Of a DNA stretch of 64,000 bases, positions 22,907-35,215 are shown piece after piece. Each line of letters opens with the position of its first letter. Position 1 is the stretch's first letter. Source of the stretch: Pyrus communis (taxonomy: Eukaryota; Streptophyta; Magnoliopsida; Rosales; Rosaceae); assembly GCF_963583255.1 (NCBI RefSeq), contig NC_084818.1:15936222-16000221 (forward strand), written 5' to 3'. A program made the position numbers and the translations under genes. The notes under the pieces are model-generated. The model was not told the origin of the DNA and did not search any database. It was given only the letters and a program-made list of their open reading frames with translations.

Positions 22907-25450
22907 GGTGAATGATTTTCTCTGCTTCTTTGTGAATTTGGTATGACTGGCACTGGAGCAGCTCTGCGTGCAGCTTTGGGTGCGGGAGAGAGACTCCTCC
23001 ACTTCTCGTTTCTCAGCGGGAGTGGGCCTATGTTGGTGATGAACCCAAAAACTAAGGTTGAAACGGCCCAATAACTGTTCTATAATTGCCTAGCAAACGG
23101 CTCGTGTTTGTCGTGTTCGTGTTATATCCTAGACTTATTATCTTCATGGATAACCCGATAACGACCCAATCCGTTAACTGGATGACCCAAAATCTGTTAT
23201 TTTCGTGTCCTTCCGTGTCATGTTAACGAGTTGTGTAATAAGTTGACAATCTTAATATTTTTCTTTCCAAACGTAGAAGGTTTGGAACAAATAATGAGAC
23301 TTTTGATTACCAATAGCGACACCCTAAGAAATTATTTACAGTACAATTGACACAAATCATATGTGCATGAATCTTGTCGGGACCGGTTAGGGTGCATCAA
23401 GGTTACGTATTGACAATCAGATATGGTCGTTACATGGCATTATAGCATGTCTGGCCATTGAATGGGCAATTGCCAAATACATGGATGTATAGCCAAGTTC
23501 CGATATTGTATTAATAGTAAAAAATTAGGATTTACTACCTGCGCATTGCTGCAGGGTGAGAAAGCATATAGATAAATATGGATAAAAAATTATAAAAAAT
23601 AAATTGAGTATAATTAGTAAGTTTAAAACTTTGTAGTAGCAAGAGTGAGTGGAATTGAGTACTTACTTGGGTTGAAAATCTGAACAATCTTTGTTCATTG
23701 TCCAAATTTGATTAACACCAGAAAAGTTGAGTTTGTTGTAATTTAATATAGCTAAGATGAAAATTGGTGTGTTATTTAATAAACTGTGTTTAGCAACAAT
23801 AGTTACATAAGAGTTAAAAAAAAAGTTATGGAAACGATAATACCATTGAAGAACAGTTATTTTCTTAATATTATAACTTTAAAAATGAAATGAAATTGCA
23901 TTCTGATACGAATCAAATTTATGAGAAGTGATAATCTTAGCCTTGATTATTTAGAGCAATAGTCATCATTTCCGTTTTTCCTCTTCAGAGGAATTAACTA
24001 TTACCAATTTATACACACACTCTCTTACTCTAATCAATTGTGAATACATAGTTAATTTTTTTTTTTCACCGATAGATTTAAGATAAACATTAAAAAGCAT
24101 AAATGGAGATACTTCTACTAAAGATATACTATGTCCATGATCTTTAAACTAATGAAAGAATATATTAGATTAAAATACATGAAGAGGGTATAATTCTAGT
24201 GGTAATGTCTAGGTTCATACTTTTGAATGTTTGACCTAATCTTTCAATGCGCAAGCAAGTAATCAGTCATGTATTTAGAGTATATGAAAAGAAGATAGTT
24301 TGTATATGTATTAGTAATAACTAATTTCCCCAAAGAGAAAGCTCAGTAAAAATTGTAATTAAATATAATATTTGAATAAAGGAAGTTAATAAAATGCTAA
24401 TTTATTTAATATGCCTTTGAATCTCTGTGTCCTTGTGTTCTTGATACCTATTTGTTGAAATTGTAATTTGGTTGGTTACTCAGACATGTATTTTTTGTTT
24501 TCCTAAAATTGGAAAACAAAATGTTAGAGAAGAGTTTTAAAGGCATTAATAAAAAAATATTTAACAAATAATTCATATGGATGATAAAAAATGGTGAAAG
24601 TTAGAGAGAAAGAGTAAAATTCAGATTTCGACACAACAAATATAAAAGGATGTGTAATGTTGTTTCACAACCAAATGACATGCATTGTACAAACACTAAT
24701 TGTTTGTTCATTATTAGGGAATAGGAAGTGACATGAATATTTAAAGGAGGGAAGTTAATTGGCTTTAATTTAGAGATGTATGCACAGGTTTAAAGCTAAT
24801 GTATAGAATGGTATATTCTGACTAGTGAAGTTTGTAAACACAGAAAATGGGACAAAAATAAGTGGTTTGAAACTAATTTTCATGTAATAGATGTGCAATC
24901 ACTGTCAATATTTATGTTTTCATATTATGAGAGCATTCCAAGATAATCTTCAGCTAAACTATCTTTCAAAGAGATAATTGTAAAATTGGATAAAAAAAAT
25001 ATAAACACAAGATGGATTAATTGGGATTACATAGAAAATTGAGTAAATTATTCATATTGGTTTTTTGACACACGGTGTGTTGAGTGATAAGCAAGGCAAT
25101 CAATTTTGACTAATCTATGTTCTCGTGTTTCATAAACATATCCACCACTATCCATCATCATCTATTCTGGCAAACACATAAGACAAAGTGTTTTACAATT
25201 ACTAAACCTCATCATATTTATATGGCTGGACTAAAGCTTAAACAACTGAGAAAAAAAAAAAAAAAAACCAGATTAACATCAATTTGGATAAAGGAATTGA
25301 GAATTAACGTAAGTTTTAAGAATATTGTCTCTTGTGTTTTGGGTTTTAAATTGAGATAACAAAGAGAATGATAGTTTATAAAAATGTTTGGATAAATACA
25401 CAATAGTTATAGAACAATTCAAATGACACAATTATTAACAATTAGCATGC
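22907..25450. other. Gene-free AT-rich region
   Basis: No ORF resembling a protein. 23090-23240 resembles a common plant dispersed repeat (GTGTTCGTGTTATATCC and CGTGTCATGTTAACG motifs). The rest is AT-rich with poly-A/T runs and no inverted or direct repeats obvious by eye. Confidence 0.5.
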
Positions 25451-25817
25451 TGTTGTAAAATCGACGATGTGTGTACAGTGGAATAAATAAAACAAGACAC
25501 AAAATTTACGAGGTTCCTCTACAGTCAGTGTGACTGGAGTACGTCCTCGGGCAGTAATGGTGCTTTCATTATAATTGGAATAATGGGAGTACAAAGATAA
25601 CTCTATTTATTCTCTCCTCTCCTCTTCCTCTCCTTCTTTTTCTGCTCTCTGCATTCAAAGCATATGGAGTGCTCTATTTATAGAGCAACTCCAAGCACAC
25701 AATATAATCTCCACATATCAATATTCTGCCAAGGTTTTCAACACTTTGGCAATGTTTTCAATGTTGTGGCAGGTATTCAATACTGTGGGCATTCATTACC
25801 CACTAGTATTTTCAACA
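25451..25817 (-). repeat. Copia LTR (3' LTR of a minus-strand remnant)
   Basis: On the plus strand it runs from TGTTGTAAAATCG to TTTTCAACA (TG...CA). It shares a ~150-bp block (AAATTTACGAGGTT, CTACAGTCAGT, GGAGTACGTCCTCGG, GCTTTCATTATAATT) with 54267-54625. On the minus strand it begins after the purine tract AAGGGGGAG at 25818-25826, and a TATAAATAG box lies at about 25673-25682, so the element reads leftward. The LTR end and purine tract are intact, but no pol domain remains to the right. Confidence 0.7.
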
Positions 25818-27199
25818 CTCCCCCTTGGATGCCCACATATCAACATTAGTTGCCTCGTTAAAATCTTGATCTATTTTTGGATGCTCCCTCTTGATGAGTA
25901 TCTCCCCCTGATTTCAAATTCTTTAGGCTGATCATTGATCCTGCTACTTTAGTCTCTTAGCGGTGATAGTTGCCGAATGAGGTGTTTCACTTGTTATTAA
26001 CTTTCCACAGACTTGTTCTTGAACTGGGTTGGAGGGCCTTCTGCTAGACTTCCTCCAAAGGTCTGAATTTACCTATTTTATCTGGAGCTGAATTTGATTC
26101 AAGGGTGGTGGACACTTGATTTTGAATCGGACTTGTGATTTCTTCAAAGACCGTCTAGGCTTGATCTTGAATGAAATTAGACCATGAGGAGCTTCATGTG
26201 ACAAGTGATCTTAGACTTTGTCGGGGATGAACTGACATGTGTTTGTTGTGGTTGTCTCCACAGGCTTCAATGTATCATTTTCACTTGCCTTACTTGCTCC
26301 TTTGCAGAAGTGGTATTTTCCTTATGCAGGTTTGGCATCTTCTCGTGTAGTATTTTTCCTCTGATACAGGAGTGGGATGCAAACCTTGCATTTGAATGGA
26401 CCATCACTTCTTGGTGGCAGCGAAAGTTTGAGTGGAGGTTCCGACATATTGTTTTCTTTGTCCTTGTCTTGGCAGGTAAGAACAAGGACAAAGGAAATAA
26501 CAGGGAGATTGCATGATATGAGATACTCTTGCTCTCGTCCCTGATGATATGAGATACTCTTACTCTGGTGTGACTTGTTTGTAGAGGTATTCTCAGAGAG
26601 GAAGAAAACTGAGTATTTCGAGATACTTTGTGAAAGATGCATTCTCGGAGATGAGGAAGAGTTAGATATTTTTCAGTTCTGCCTTGCCATGGAGGACAGA
26701 GGTTGACATATATATGGATTTCCCAATAGCAGGTAGTAGTGTTGTGCCTTTACTCTTGTCAGCAACTGTGGTGTAATTAGAACAGTAAGATTCACGCGTT
26801 TTCAACTTTATCAGAGATCTTTGACAAAGTTGCACGTGATATCCAAGAGCTGAGATTGCGTCTGAGAAAAGTTGATAGACGTCATGCAGGGAAATCCGGC
26901 TTTTGAAATTCGAAAATCGGTGTCTCTTCGATTTTTGAATAAGTGGTCCTGTTGCCCCTCCTTTTATAAAGATATCAATTTTGTTCAGAAACACTCAGAA
27001 AATTGTTACCTGCAGAAATTTCCCTTTCTTGCACTTCTGAGATTTTATCTGACTTCCTTCATCATTTCTGAAAATGTCTTGCCCATCTAACATTTACTTA
27101 GATTTGAGTCTCAGGATTGATACAGACGAGCAGCGTCAGGATAACATATGACGCCCGTCCTTCTCATCTTCTAATGGTCCTCTTACGGTTGGGGACTCT
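25818..27199. other. Retroelement-derived non-coding tract
   Basis: 25818-25930 is the purine-tract side of the copia remnant. The rest has no convincing domain. A duplicated phrase GATGATATGAGATACTCTT occurs near 26515 and 26545. It is probably a mosaic of old element pieces. Confidence 0.4.
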
Positions 27200-27415
27200 G
27201 TGATGAAGAATAACATAACTGCTACAGTGGTAGCCAGGAATCTTCTCACTCCAAAGGACAACAGAATCCTTTCAAACCGGTCTGATGAGGCGGCCGTTCA
27301 AGACTCATTGGCTCTCAGTGTTCAATGTGCGGGCTCTGTATCCAATATGGGCCAGCGCTTACTTGCTCGAACTCACCAAGTTGAATCATTAATGGCTGAG
27401 GTAGAGACTGCATAA
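27200..27415 (+). pseudogene. Gag-like fragment of a plant retroelement
   Basis: 71 codons containing SDEAAVQDSLALSVQCAGSV then SNMGQRLLARTHQVESLMAE, a conserved coiled-coil segment I recognise from widespread plant retrotransposon gag-like proteins. It ends at a stop after VETA where the usual coiled coil would continue. No adjacent polyprotein is visible on the same strand. Confidence 0.6.
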
Positions 27416-27656
27416 CAACTAGATAGTTCTCGGCTTGTGAGGTAGTGTCTGTCAAGCTTCTTGAGTTAGAACTGCTGGATCTTAGCCCTAGATCGTTAGG
27501 TTAGAACTGCTGGAGCCTTCTCTACGGGCAGCGATGAAGGCTTTTCTCAGGACTAGATCGTTAGGTTAGAACTGCTGGATCTTAGCCCTTTTGTTGCAAC
27601 TGGAGAATAGCTACTGCTAGGAGGCTGCGATCCGGTGATGACCTTCTTACGTTTCT

Positions 27657-27804
27657 CCTCTGCCAGATCTAAGTTTATGGCCATCGCATTTCTGTTATGC
27701 TCAATGCTTGGTAATAGAGTGCTAATACTTCCTCTGCCAGATCTAAGTTTATGGCCATCTCATTTCTGTTATGCTTGATGTTTGGCAGTAGAGTGCTAAT
27801 ACTT
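27657..27804. repeat. 74-bp tandem duplication
   Basis: Two consecutive units starting CCTCTGCCAGATCTAAG and ending GCTAATACTT, 27657-27730 and 27731-27804, with few differences. Upstream, TTAGAACTGCTGGA occurs three times between 27466 and 27585. Confidence 0.9.
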
Positions 27805-27973
27805 GGCACGATGACATTGGGATGAATGATTACTTTTGCACCAAATGCCAAAGAGCAAGGAATTTCACCGGTTACTCATCATTTAATTGTGTGATACGCT
27901 CATAGACATCCGGGAAGTTCATCTGGCCATTTTCCTTTCTTGTCGGAGATGGATCTTTTGAGGCAATCGAGAA

Positions 27974-28623
27974 TCATCTTGTTAGATACTTCGACCTGCC
28001 TATTGCCTTGGGGATACCTCGGTGTGGACATGCACTACCTGATATCATATTTTTGGAAGATCTTCTTACGAATTGCAGGTTGTTGCCTGTAACGATAGAT
28101 TGAGGGATGCTAAATTGGCAAATAAAGTTCCTCCATATGAAGTGTTTTATGTCCGTCTGAGTTGTGGTTGTCATAGGCTCTGCTTCCACCCACTTGGTGA
28201 CGTAGTTAATTACCACGATCATCATGCATATGCCCCCAGTAGCCGACAACATTGGCCCTACCAAGTCGATTACCTATTGTATGAACGGCCAAGGACTCAT
28301 CTGCGGGTGTAGTTCGCTGGCAGGCAGTGCTGGTACTAGCTTGTAGTGTTGGCAACGGTCACATTTTTGTACTAACTCCTTAGCGTCTAAATGCATAATA
28401 AGCCAGTAGTAGTCTACGTTTAGAGCCTTTTTTGTGCTAAGGATCGGCCTCTAGAGTGATTTCCATAAATGCCTTCATGGATTGAGCTTAGAACCTTTAG
28501 GTCATCAAGAGGCATTAGACAGCAGAGATAAGGTCCAGTGTAGGATCTTCGGACGAGAATGTCGTTCCATATGTAGTAGCATGAGCTTTCTAAACTCCAA
28601 CCTTTTAGCAGGGAGTGTGCCAT
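27974..28623 (-). pseudogene. Gypsy integrase: zinc finger and catalytic core
   Basis: 28420-28623 carries the H2C2 finger (YIWNDILVRRSYTGPYL, IHEGIYGNHSRGRSLA). A frame-shifted continuation has KCDRCQ. 27974-28264 carries DLVGPM, then MIVVINYVTKWVEAEPM with the first catalytic region, and IPQSIVTGNNLQF, where the second catalytic Asp (usually TDNG) reads TGNN. Stops and this substitution show decay. Confidence 0.82.
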
Positions 28624-28813
28624 TGACTAGGTAGTCTATAATGGAATTTTGATAGTTTGGATTTGTACTAACCTGTGACACCTCGGCTGTTGGCTCTACC
28701 TCTATGTTTGGGTTGTCTAGATACTCTATCGGAATAGAGCATTTAAGTTGGTGGTCAAAGGCAGAGCTTAGGCTTGCTAGTGCGTCTGTGTGGGCGTTGT
28801 CTGCCTGCGGAAC

Positions 28814-29236
28814 TTAAGTGAGGGTGTAAGTCTGAAACACCTCAAGTTGATTTTGTACCTTCTCTAGGTATTGCGCCATCTTCGGATGTTTTGCCATGTA
28901 CTCCCTAGTAGTTTGGCAGTGATTCTGGGAATCAGAATGAATTGGAAGCTTTTTCACCGCCAAGTCTTTTGCCATTCGGAGGCCTTCCAATAGGGCCTTG
29001 TACTCTGCTTCGTTATTGGATGTTTTGAAGCCTAGAGTGATCGCCTTCTTGAGCATGAACATTGAACCGTCTGGGGTGACAAGGACCACGCCTGCTCCTA
29101 AGCCTTTGCAGTTAGATGCGTCGTCGACATGCAAATAACAGAAGTCTCCATCGGGTGGAGCAAGCACGGCTAGGGCATGCTTGGCTACTTCCAAGGCGTC
29201 GTTGGGTCGCTCTGTTGCATTGCCTAGGCTAGGCAT
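28814..29236 (-). pseudogene. Gypsy RNase H domain
   Basis: 140 codons in one frame: HVDDASNCKGLGAGVVLVTP (catalytic Asp), TSNNEAEYKALLEGLRMAKD (catalytic Glu) and LPIHSDSQNH (catalytic Asp). All three recognisable acidic residues are kept although the rest of the element is broken. Confidence 0.88.
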
Positions 29237-29254
29237 GAAAGCGCGGTAGAGAGC

Positions 29255-31062
29255 TTATAGGAGCATATTTATGTGACTTTGTTATCTTATTTCTTTGCAT
29301 TTACTTAGTTAATTTCCATTTATTATAGTGATTTAAGTTATTTTCGTATTATTGTAGGTCCAATTGGTAGAGATGACAATAAATGGTCAAATTGAGCAAT
29401 TTGGAGCAGTTTTGGACTTGGATTGGATAGCATGCGTGGAGAACAAGTGGGTTGGATGTTTTTGTTGATTAGAAGGTGTTTAACATGTCTAAGACATGTG
29501 CCAAGATTTAGAGCAATCAGAATTGAAGCTTAGAAGACAAGGAAAAATATTATCCTTATCCAGTCTTATCCTATCTTATCCAGTTCATCTTATCTTTATC
29601 CAACCTTATCCAAACTAATTTTATCTTATCTTATCATATCCTAATCCTACCTTACCTTATCTATATTATCCTTATCCAATCTTATCGTATCTTATCCAGT
29701 TCATCTTATCTTTATCCAACCTTATCCAAACTAATTTTATCTTATCTTATCCTATCCTAATCCTACCTTACCTTATCTCCAGCTGCAAGGGGGATTCCTT
29801 ATAATTTTAAACCCCCTTTTATCTTATTTCTAAGAGTCCTAAAACAACACTAAGAACTAATCATTTTCCTCCACAAACAATGTCGTGTGTCTGCCCTATA
29901 AATGCACACCCTTGCCGCAGAACTCAGGGGGAATTTTCAGAGAGAGTTTTAGAGAAAAAAATCAGAAAAACAACTTTGTGCCATGCTTGCAAGGAAGGAA
30001 TGAGAGAAGGAGTTTTGAGTCGTGCTGCATCCAAAGATTGTGCAATTTGCCATTGGATTGCTGGAGCATCTTGGGTTCTTTCTATCCTTAGTTTTAGTTT
30101 TGATGTTTATTTTAGATTGATTTTCAACTATGACAAACATGTGGAACTAATTTCTTTTTAGCTAGAGGTGAGTTCGAAGCCATGGACATATGTTTTATAT
30201 GAATTGATTTCCTCCAATTATTGTTTCGTAAAACATGAATACAATTTACTTATCTGTTTGATTGATAACTTATTCTTGTATGTTGATTAAAAAGGCCTAC
30301 TTAGTATGCATGCATGAATTTGATGCTAAAATATAAGGGAATTTCACCTAATAGTTATGAATTTATATTTATAAGTAGTGGAGGTTGCTAGTCACAATCG
30401 CGTTAAGTAAATTCCTGGCAGGAGTATCATGCAGTTCATAGTTACGAATGTCATTGTCAATGCTTATGATTTTCATAGAACTTAATGATCTTTGATATGT
30501 ATCTCTATTATGCAGTTCATATAGGGAACTTGATAAGAATAATTTGATTCCGTCGCTGAGTCCAATTCAATGAAATTAGGAAAATCTGAGAGTTAATTTG
30601 TGCAGTTCACAATTAATTTGGGGCATTGTCATTCATGGTTTATTGGAATAATAATTGGAAATCGATTTGTATGCATATGGTTCATGTGTGGAGAAGAATC
30701 ATCTAGCTAGCCTTTCACCCTTTAATTCACCCAAATTCGTGCAACCTTTAGTTTGTTTCTGCAATTTACTTATTTTTAGTTAAATTCGTCAAAACAACCC
30801 CCCATTTAGTATCTTGAGTCTTTTTAGTTTAATTTTCGTCCAAACTTCTCTCTAGTTCCTGTTTTGAGTCTATTTAACTTAGTTTAGTGTTATTTGAGTC
30901 AATTTAGCTTGTTTTGAGTTGTTTGAGTCTAGTTTTCTGCTTTTGAGTCTAATTAGTGTAGATTAGCATCCCTTCTAATCCCCGGCCTAGAACAATCCCT
31001 ACTTTCACATACTACAACTATCAAAACGAGGGTTTAATTTGTGTGTTAGTTATATCACATCA
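29255..31062 (+). repeat. 1.8-kb solo LTR-like insertion flanked by AGAGC
   Basis: Sits between the RNase H (29236) and RT (31430) pieces of the gypsy element and is bordered by the 5-bp direct repeat AGAGC at 29250-29254 and 31063-31067. It carries an LTR-like promoter (CCCTATAAATGCACACC near 29895) and a purine-rich leader. The right end reads GTTATATCACATCA. Its left end, TTATAGGAGC, does not begin with TG, so one border base pair may have mutated. No coding domain is present; the 93-codon ORF at 29880 is inside the LTR and is not credible. Confidence 0.7.
29551..29778. repeat. 116-bp tandem repeat rich in TTATC
   Basis: Two units, 29551-29666 and 29667-29778, each built from short TTATCC/CTTATC motifs, differing at only a few positions. 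It lies within the U3 part of the inserted LTR. Confidence 0.9.
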
Positions 31063-31429
31063 AGAGCCATAGAGCTGGGCCTATGTTACATGTAGCAGGA
31101 GATGCTCAACTGCTAATATTGGGCCATTCTAGAGCTGAATTATGGAGCAGAGGTCGGCTGGGGCCATGTGACGCATAACAGAAGGTGGTGCTCAACTGCC
31201 GGTACATGTTGCTCATATGTAGAATCTTTTGGGGCGACGAGGACAAAACTTGCTTCCAAGTGTGTCCTTCTAATGTTCGTCTGAAAACTTTGCATCCGTC
31301 AATGTCTGCGCTTTTATTATCGCACGTTTGGATTGGGCGGAATAGTGCGTCATAAGGATGACTGCGTGCGTCAGAAGGTATAATTTGAGCTTTCGAGTTG
31401 CAACAACTGTTGCCAAAGTTAGCTTTTGA

Positions 31430-31780
31430 ATTTTTGGTAGCTGGCTTCCGCTTCGAGAAGAGCTTTTGAACTGTGGAATATAGTTAGTCGGCCCCTTAAC
31501 TCTTCTCGTATGAGAGTAAAGCTTATTACTGCTTCAGATACTGTCAAGCATGTAAATAAGTCCTTCGTTGCTTCCGGTTTGGATAATAGGGAGGTGATGT
31601 CAGGTACTTCTTCAAGTATTTGAATGTTTTCTCACATTCGTCGTTTTATTCATCTTGTTGCTCTTTTTCGATTAAGTCGAAAAAAGGGCTCCCGTTGATC
31701 GATAGACCATAAAGGTAAACAATTGAGTGCAGTTGTTCGTCTAGTTAAACCTTGGATCTCTTTCAAAGTAGTGAGGGACT
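31430..31780 (-). pseudogene. Gypsy RT C-terminal / RNase-H-like fragment
   Basis: Frame-corrected minus-strand translation gives LYGLSINGSPFFDLI, then CEKTFKYLKKYLTSPP, and after a 1-nt shift LLSKPEATKDLF and LLEAEASYQK. These are the conserved end of gypsy RT. The palm with YxDD is not present because of a deletion. Confidence 0.75.
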
Positions 31781-31786
31781 TCATAT

Positions 31787-32240
31787 TCAAGATCGCTCAG
31801 ATTTGCCTTGAATGTACATCAACGAACCTCGTCCCAAAGTGCATACCTTTCTGCCATAGTGAAAAGAGTTTCCCAAAGTTAGATCTTCTTTCATGATCAA
31901 TTCTCCAAACAGCGGGCGGTCTACTGGGAGTCCTTTTTGGAAGGCTGCACGAGTTATCGAGTCAATGCATCCAACTATCTTTGCCTTCCTTGCTTTGAAC
32001 CTCTTCACATAGTCGGGAAACGATTCTTTTGGGTTCTTTTTGACGTTGAACAAGTGATCAGACTTCTTCTTGATCGAGCAATATGATGAATATTCTTTGG
32101 TGAAAACCAAAGAAAGTTCGTCGAAACTCCGGATAGATTATGGCGGCAGGGTGTAGAACCAATCTTGCGCCTCACCTTGTAAAGTGGTGGCGAATATCTT
32201 GCATATGAGATCGTCTTGTGTCGATAGAGGATCATTTCAC
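31787..32240 (-). pseudogene. Gypsy gag core
   Basis: Retrotrans_gag domain: LQGEAQDWFYTLPP, stop, SIRSFDELSLVFTKEYSSYC, then HLFNVKKNPKESFPDYVKRF and AFQKGLPVDRPLF. One premature stop lies in the LPP-SI region near 32138. Confidence 0.82.
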
Positions 32241-33016
32241 TTCGATAGTGCTTTAGGTGTCTCTTCGGGTCTTCATCCCTTTTGAAGATGTGAAATGTGG
32301 CATGCTGAACTTGGATAGAGGTTATGCCTGCTCGATTTCGTCCGTGAAAGATGATCTGCTTATGTTGGTCATGTCCCGTCGTAGTGCCTCGTCAGTGACC
32401 CCGTTGCATTGGAAATCGTACAATCGTTTAATCATGAGCCTCTCTACTTTTTCCTGAATTTGTTTTTGTTGGGGTAGCGGAGCTTTCGGCTGTCCCTAGT
32501 CATGACCTACTAGTCTAGGTTGCTTTTCCATGTGTTCGGCTCGTCTATGCCATGGCTACAGTGAATGTGGTACATTCCTAGTAGGTGAGGAGTTATTCGC
32601 AAACTGCCAGTTGAACTTAAGCCGGATTGAGTGACTGTTTCTCTCCATCCATCGTGTTGCCTACTCCGATGTGAGGTGGAAAATGCTCTTTGTGGGCCTA
32701 GCCACAAATGAACAGTTCACCTAAAAGGTTGCTCATGTTGATTATCAGAATGTGGCCCCAACCGTGAATGTATGCTCGTCCATAGGCCTAATTGAGAGTG
32801 CACGCTCATTCGCGCATTGAGACGAGAGGATAAGCTATCTCGGGGGCCCAGTCGGAAGTGTACACTACCAGAACGCTTGGTTCGTGACTGGTCGAGCAGC
32901 TGCTTGCTGGGACGCTGCTGGAGAGGTTCGTCATCTACCCTTGTCCTACTTCAGGACACCTCATCTTGGGCACATTGCATCTCGGTGCCCTGCAAAAGCT
33001 GATTCACCAAGGTCAT

Positions 33017-33540
33017 CTAATGTGCGAGTGCGCTTGTCAACTCTATGACTTGTCGAGACAAATGTTGTTCACCATTTAAGTTGGAAGAGCTTGGAAGAAA
33101 TGCATCTCCTTGAGTAGTGGAAGTGTGGTAGACTCCAGGCCCAAGATTTGAGTTAGGAAATGTCAAATCTGCAAAGAAATATAGTGAAAATGCCCCCGGT
33201 TCAATTGTCGGCCTAGATATTTGGAGCCAGGATGGTTGAACCGGTCTTGGATAGGTTTGGGCTGCTTGAGACACCACGGGAGTAGGCTGCAATGCACGTG
33301 GGTGCTGGCCTTAGACTTGACTCAGGAGCACACTAGGCTCGAGTCGGGTCACGGCTTGGGCCGGCTCTCCTTGGGCTTGGGCCCGTGTAGGTTGGAATGG
33401 CACAGCTTAGGCTTACGGGCCTTAGGCCGTTGTCTTGGCACCGTGGGTTTAGGCTTTGCCGAGGGTGGCCATGGCGGCTGCTGCCATGGTAGCTGCTACG
33501 GTGGAGCCCCGTGGTGGTGGTGACACTCCACTTGTCGTTA
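33017..33540 (-). pseudogene. Gypsy gag N-terminal region
   Basis: The 91-codon frame (33017-33292) ends LSRQVIELTSALAH, a coiled-coil-like segment typical of gag N-termini. The upstream part is unusually GC-rich and Ala-rich (MAAAA-like), contrasting with the AT-rich surroundings. Confidence 0.55.
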
Positions 33541-33776
33541 CGTTAAGCCTTGTGGATCGTCGTGGTCCCAATTCTTGAAAGTTGAAATTTTCGTTTTGGT
33601 TTTCAAGTTTCTAATCATTGTACTTTCTTTTACGTTTTATCAAAGAATTTTTATAAATAAAAATTCCAAGAATAAGAATGTACCAAAAATCTACAAATGA
33701 ACAAGAAAACAAAAACCTTGAATGTGAGAGTCTTTTACAAGCGTTTGAATCAAGGCTCTCAATGAAAGCACCAATT

Positions 33777-34340
33777 TGTGGATGCAAATTTCTGCCTTCT
33801 TCTTCTTGGACGAAAATGCACCTGCAAAACAATAATCACCTTAGGTCAAAGCCAAGAGCCTCACGCACTCACAATGAATGAGGGGGCTTTGGTTGAAGAA
33901 CCTCTTATACTAAAGTTAGAATTTGAGAGAGAGTGTTTGGAGAAATTTGGAGAATTTTAGAAGAGAATTGGACATCGATTCTGGAGAAAATGAGGGGCTA
34001 TATATAGGGGTGTGGCCGACCCTATTATGAGAATTAGGACTGGCCACATTTGGTTGATTTGTGGGATTTATTGCAAGATATTATTAGGCAATTAATCAAT
34101 TAATTAGATAATTAACCAATTAATTTAGGTAATTAATCCCAATTTGAAAAGAATAATTAGGAGTTGCCTTGTGGGTAAAGATTTGATGAGGAGTGATGAG
34201 AGGGTTTAAAAGAATACCATTTTGATCACATATGACCTCGATTGAGCCATTATTATCCGTTGTATGTGCGTGGGAGTCCCGGTATGCCTCAAGAGTAATT
34301 ATATTTTTTTACCCAAAAGTTCACGTGTCGTCTCCATATT
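33777..34340 (-). repeat. Gypsy 5' LTR-like region with primer site
   Basis: The minus strand reads TATATATAG near 34000-34010 (TATA), then a leader, then GCATCCACAAAT followed by TTGGTGCTTTCATTGAGAGC (33753-33775), a primer-site-like motif known in plant gypsy elements. A similar block (GCAAATTT, CTCACGCTCCCACA region) recurs at 42861 onward. The right boundary is approximate. Confidence 0.55.
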
Positions 34341-35125
34341 CAGATAAAAGATTGGATTAATCACCAACAAACTCTTTTTCCAGATCCATACCATCGCTTG
34401 TCAAAGCATTTGCAGACCTTTTTGACATAATGAAAACAAATTGAAATACTAATTCTAAAAGAATTCAGTGGAAACTACGTTGGACAAAAACCGAAGAATG
34501 AGAAAAAAAAAAGTGTCAACAAACATATAATACAAATGCAAAAACAAATATACATCACACATAATGATTAAAAGCAATGAATCACATATATTCTTAAGAT
34601 ATGTCAAAAAAAAAGAGAAAAAAAACAAAAGAAAACAAAAAAAAAAAAAATAGCCAAAAACTTAAAACCAAAGAATTCAGAAGTTTAAATCGCTTACCTT
34701 AAGCAGCTGGAACTTTGAAAAATAGGACCGTCAATCTGCGCAAAAAGGCAAACAATCACTGATTATTACATTGGAAAATCCGACTCAATTTATTAAGTAC
34801 AATCTGAACAAAAGTAGATCATGGATACAACCTTTTTAAATAACTAATCGGAATTGAAAACCATATGTGATAAATTTAAACAAAAGTAGATCATGGACGC
34901 AATTTTTATATTTCGACAAATAGAATAAAAAACAGACAATTATTAAGACAATAGCAAAAGAAGCAAATATTATCTAGAAATGAGATTTAAGACCAAAAGA
35001 AATATTATATTGTGAGATTGTGAGCAATAGTGAAAATAAGAGTGAGAGAAACACACAGAAATTCTACAAAGAACACAAAAAACAACGAAATCACACACAC
35101 ACTAAGAAAAAAACATTATATTGTG

Positions 35126-35215
35126 AGATTGGGAGTGTGAGAGTGAGAGTAAGAGTGAGAAAAATTATAGTCACATTGTTAGTGAGAGTGATAGTGAGAG
35201 TAACAGAGAGAGAAA
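35126..35215. repeat. GTGAGA minisatellite
   Basis: Irregular repeats of GTGAGA/GTGAGAGT between 35126 and 35215, with a related partial copy near 35015. Confidence 0.8.

Larger units (their letters stand above)
27974..34340 (-). mobile_element. Degenerate Ty3/gypsy retrotransposon, minus strand, with internal deletion and nested LTR
   Basis: Reading on the minus strand from the right: LTR-like region (33777 to about 34340), primer-site region, gag N-terminus (33540-33017), gag core (32240-31787), the end of RT (31780-31430), an inserted LTR (31062-29255), RNase H (29236-28814), integrase zinc finger and core (28623-27974). Protease and most of RT are missing: gag core and the RT C-terminus are adjacent near 31785. 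No 3' LTR is found to the left. The separate RNase H plus H2C2 integrase order is typical of Ty3/gypsy elements of the OTA/Tat branch (inference). Confidence 0.85.

Noticed and set aside
25951..26520. Several overlapping ORFs near 26205-26640
   Set aside because: Frames overlap on both strands, no domain is recognised, and the region is retroelement-derived non-coding DNA.
29880..30161. 93-codon ORF with many Cys
   Set aside because: It lies inside the solo LTR across its TATA/leader region, has no family resemblance and overlaps another frame; LTR sequence explains it.
33221..33523. 100-codon GC-rich ORF on the plus strand
   Set aside because: It is the complement of the gypsy gag N-terminal region and shows low-complexity Gly/Leu/His bias; gag on the minus strand is the better reading.
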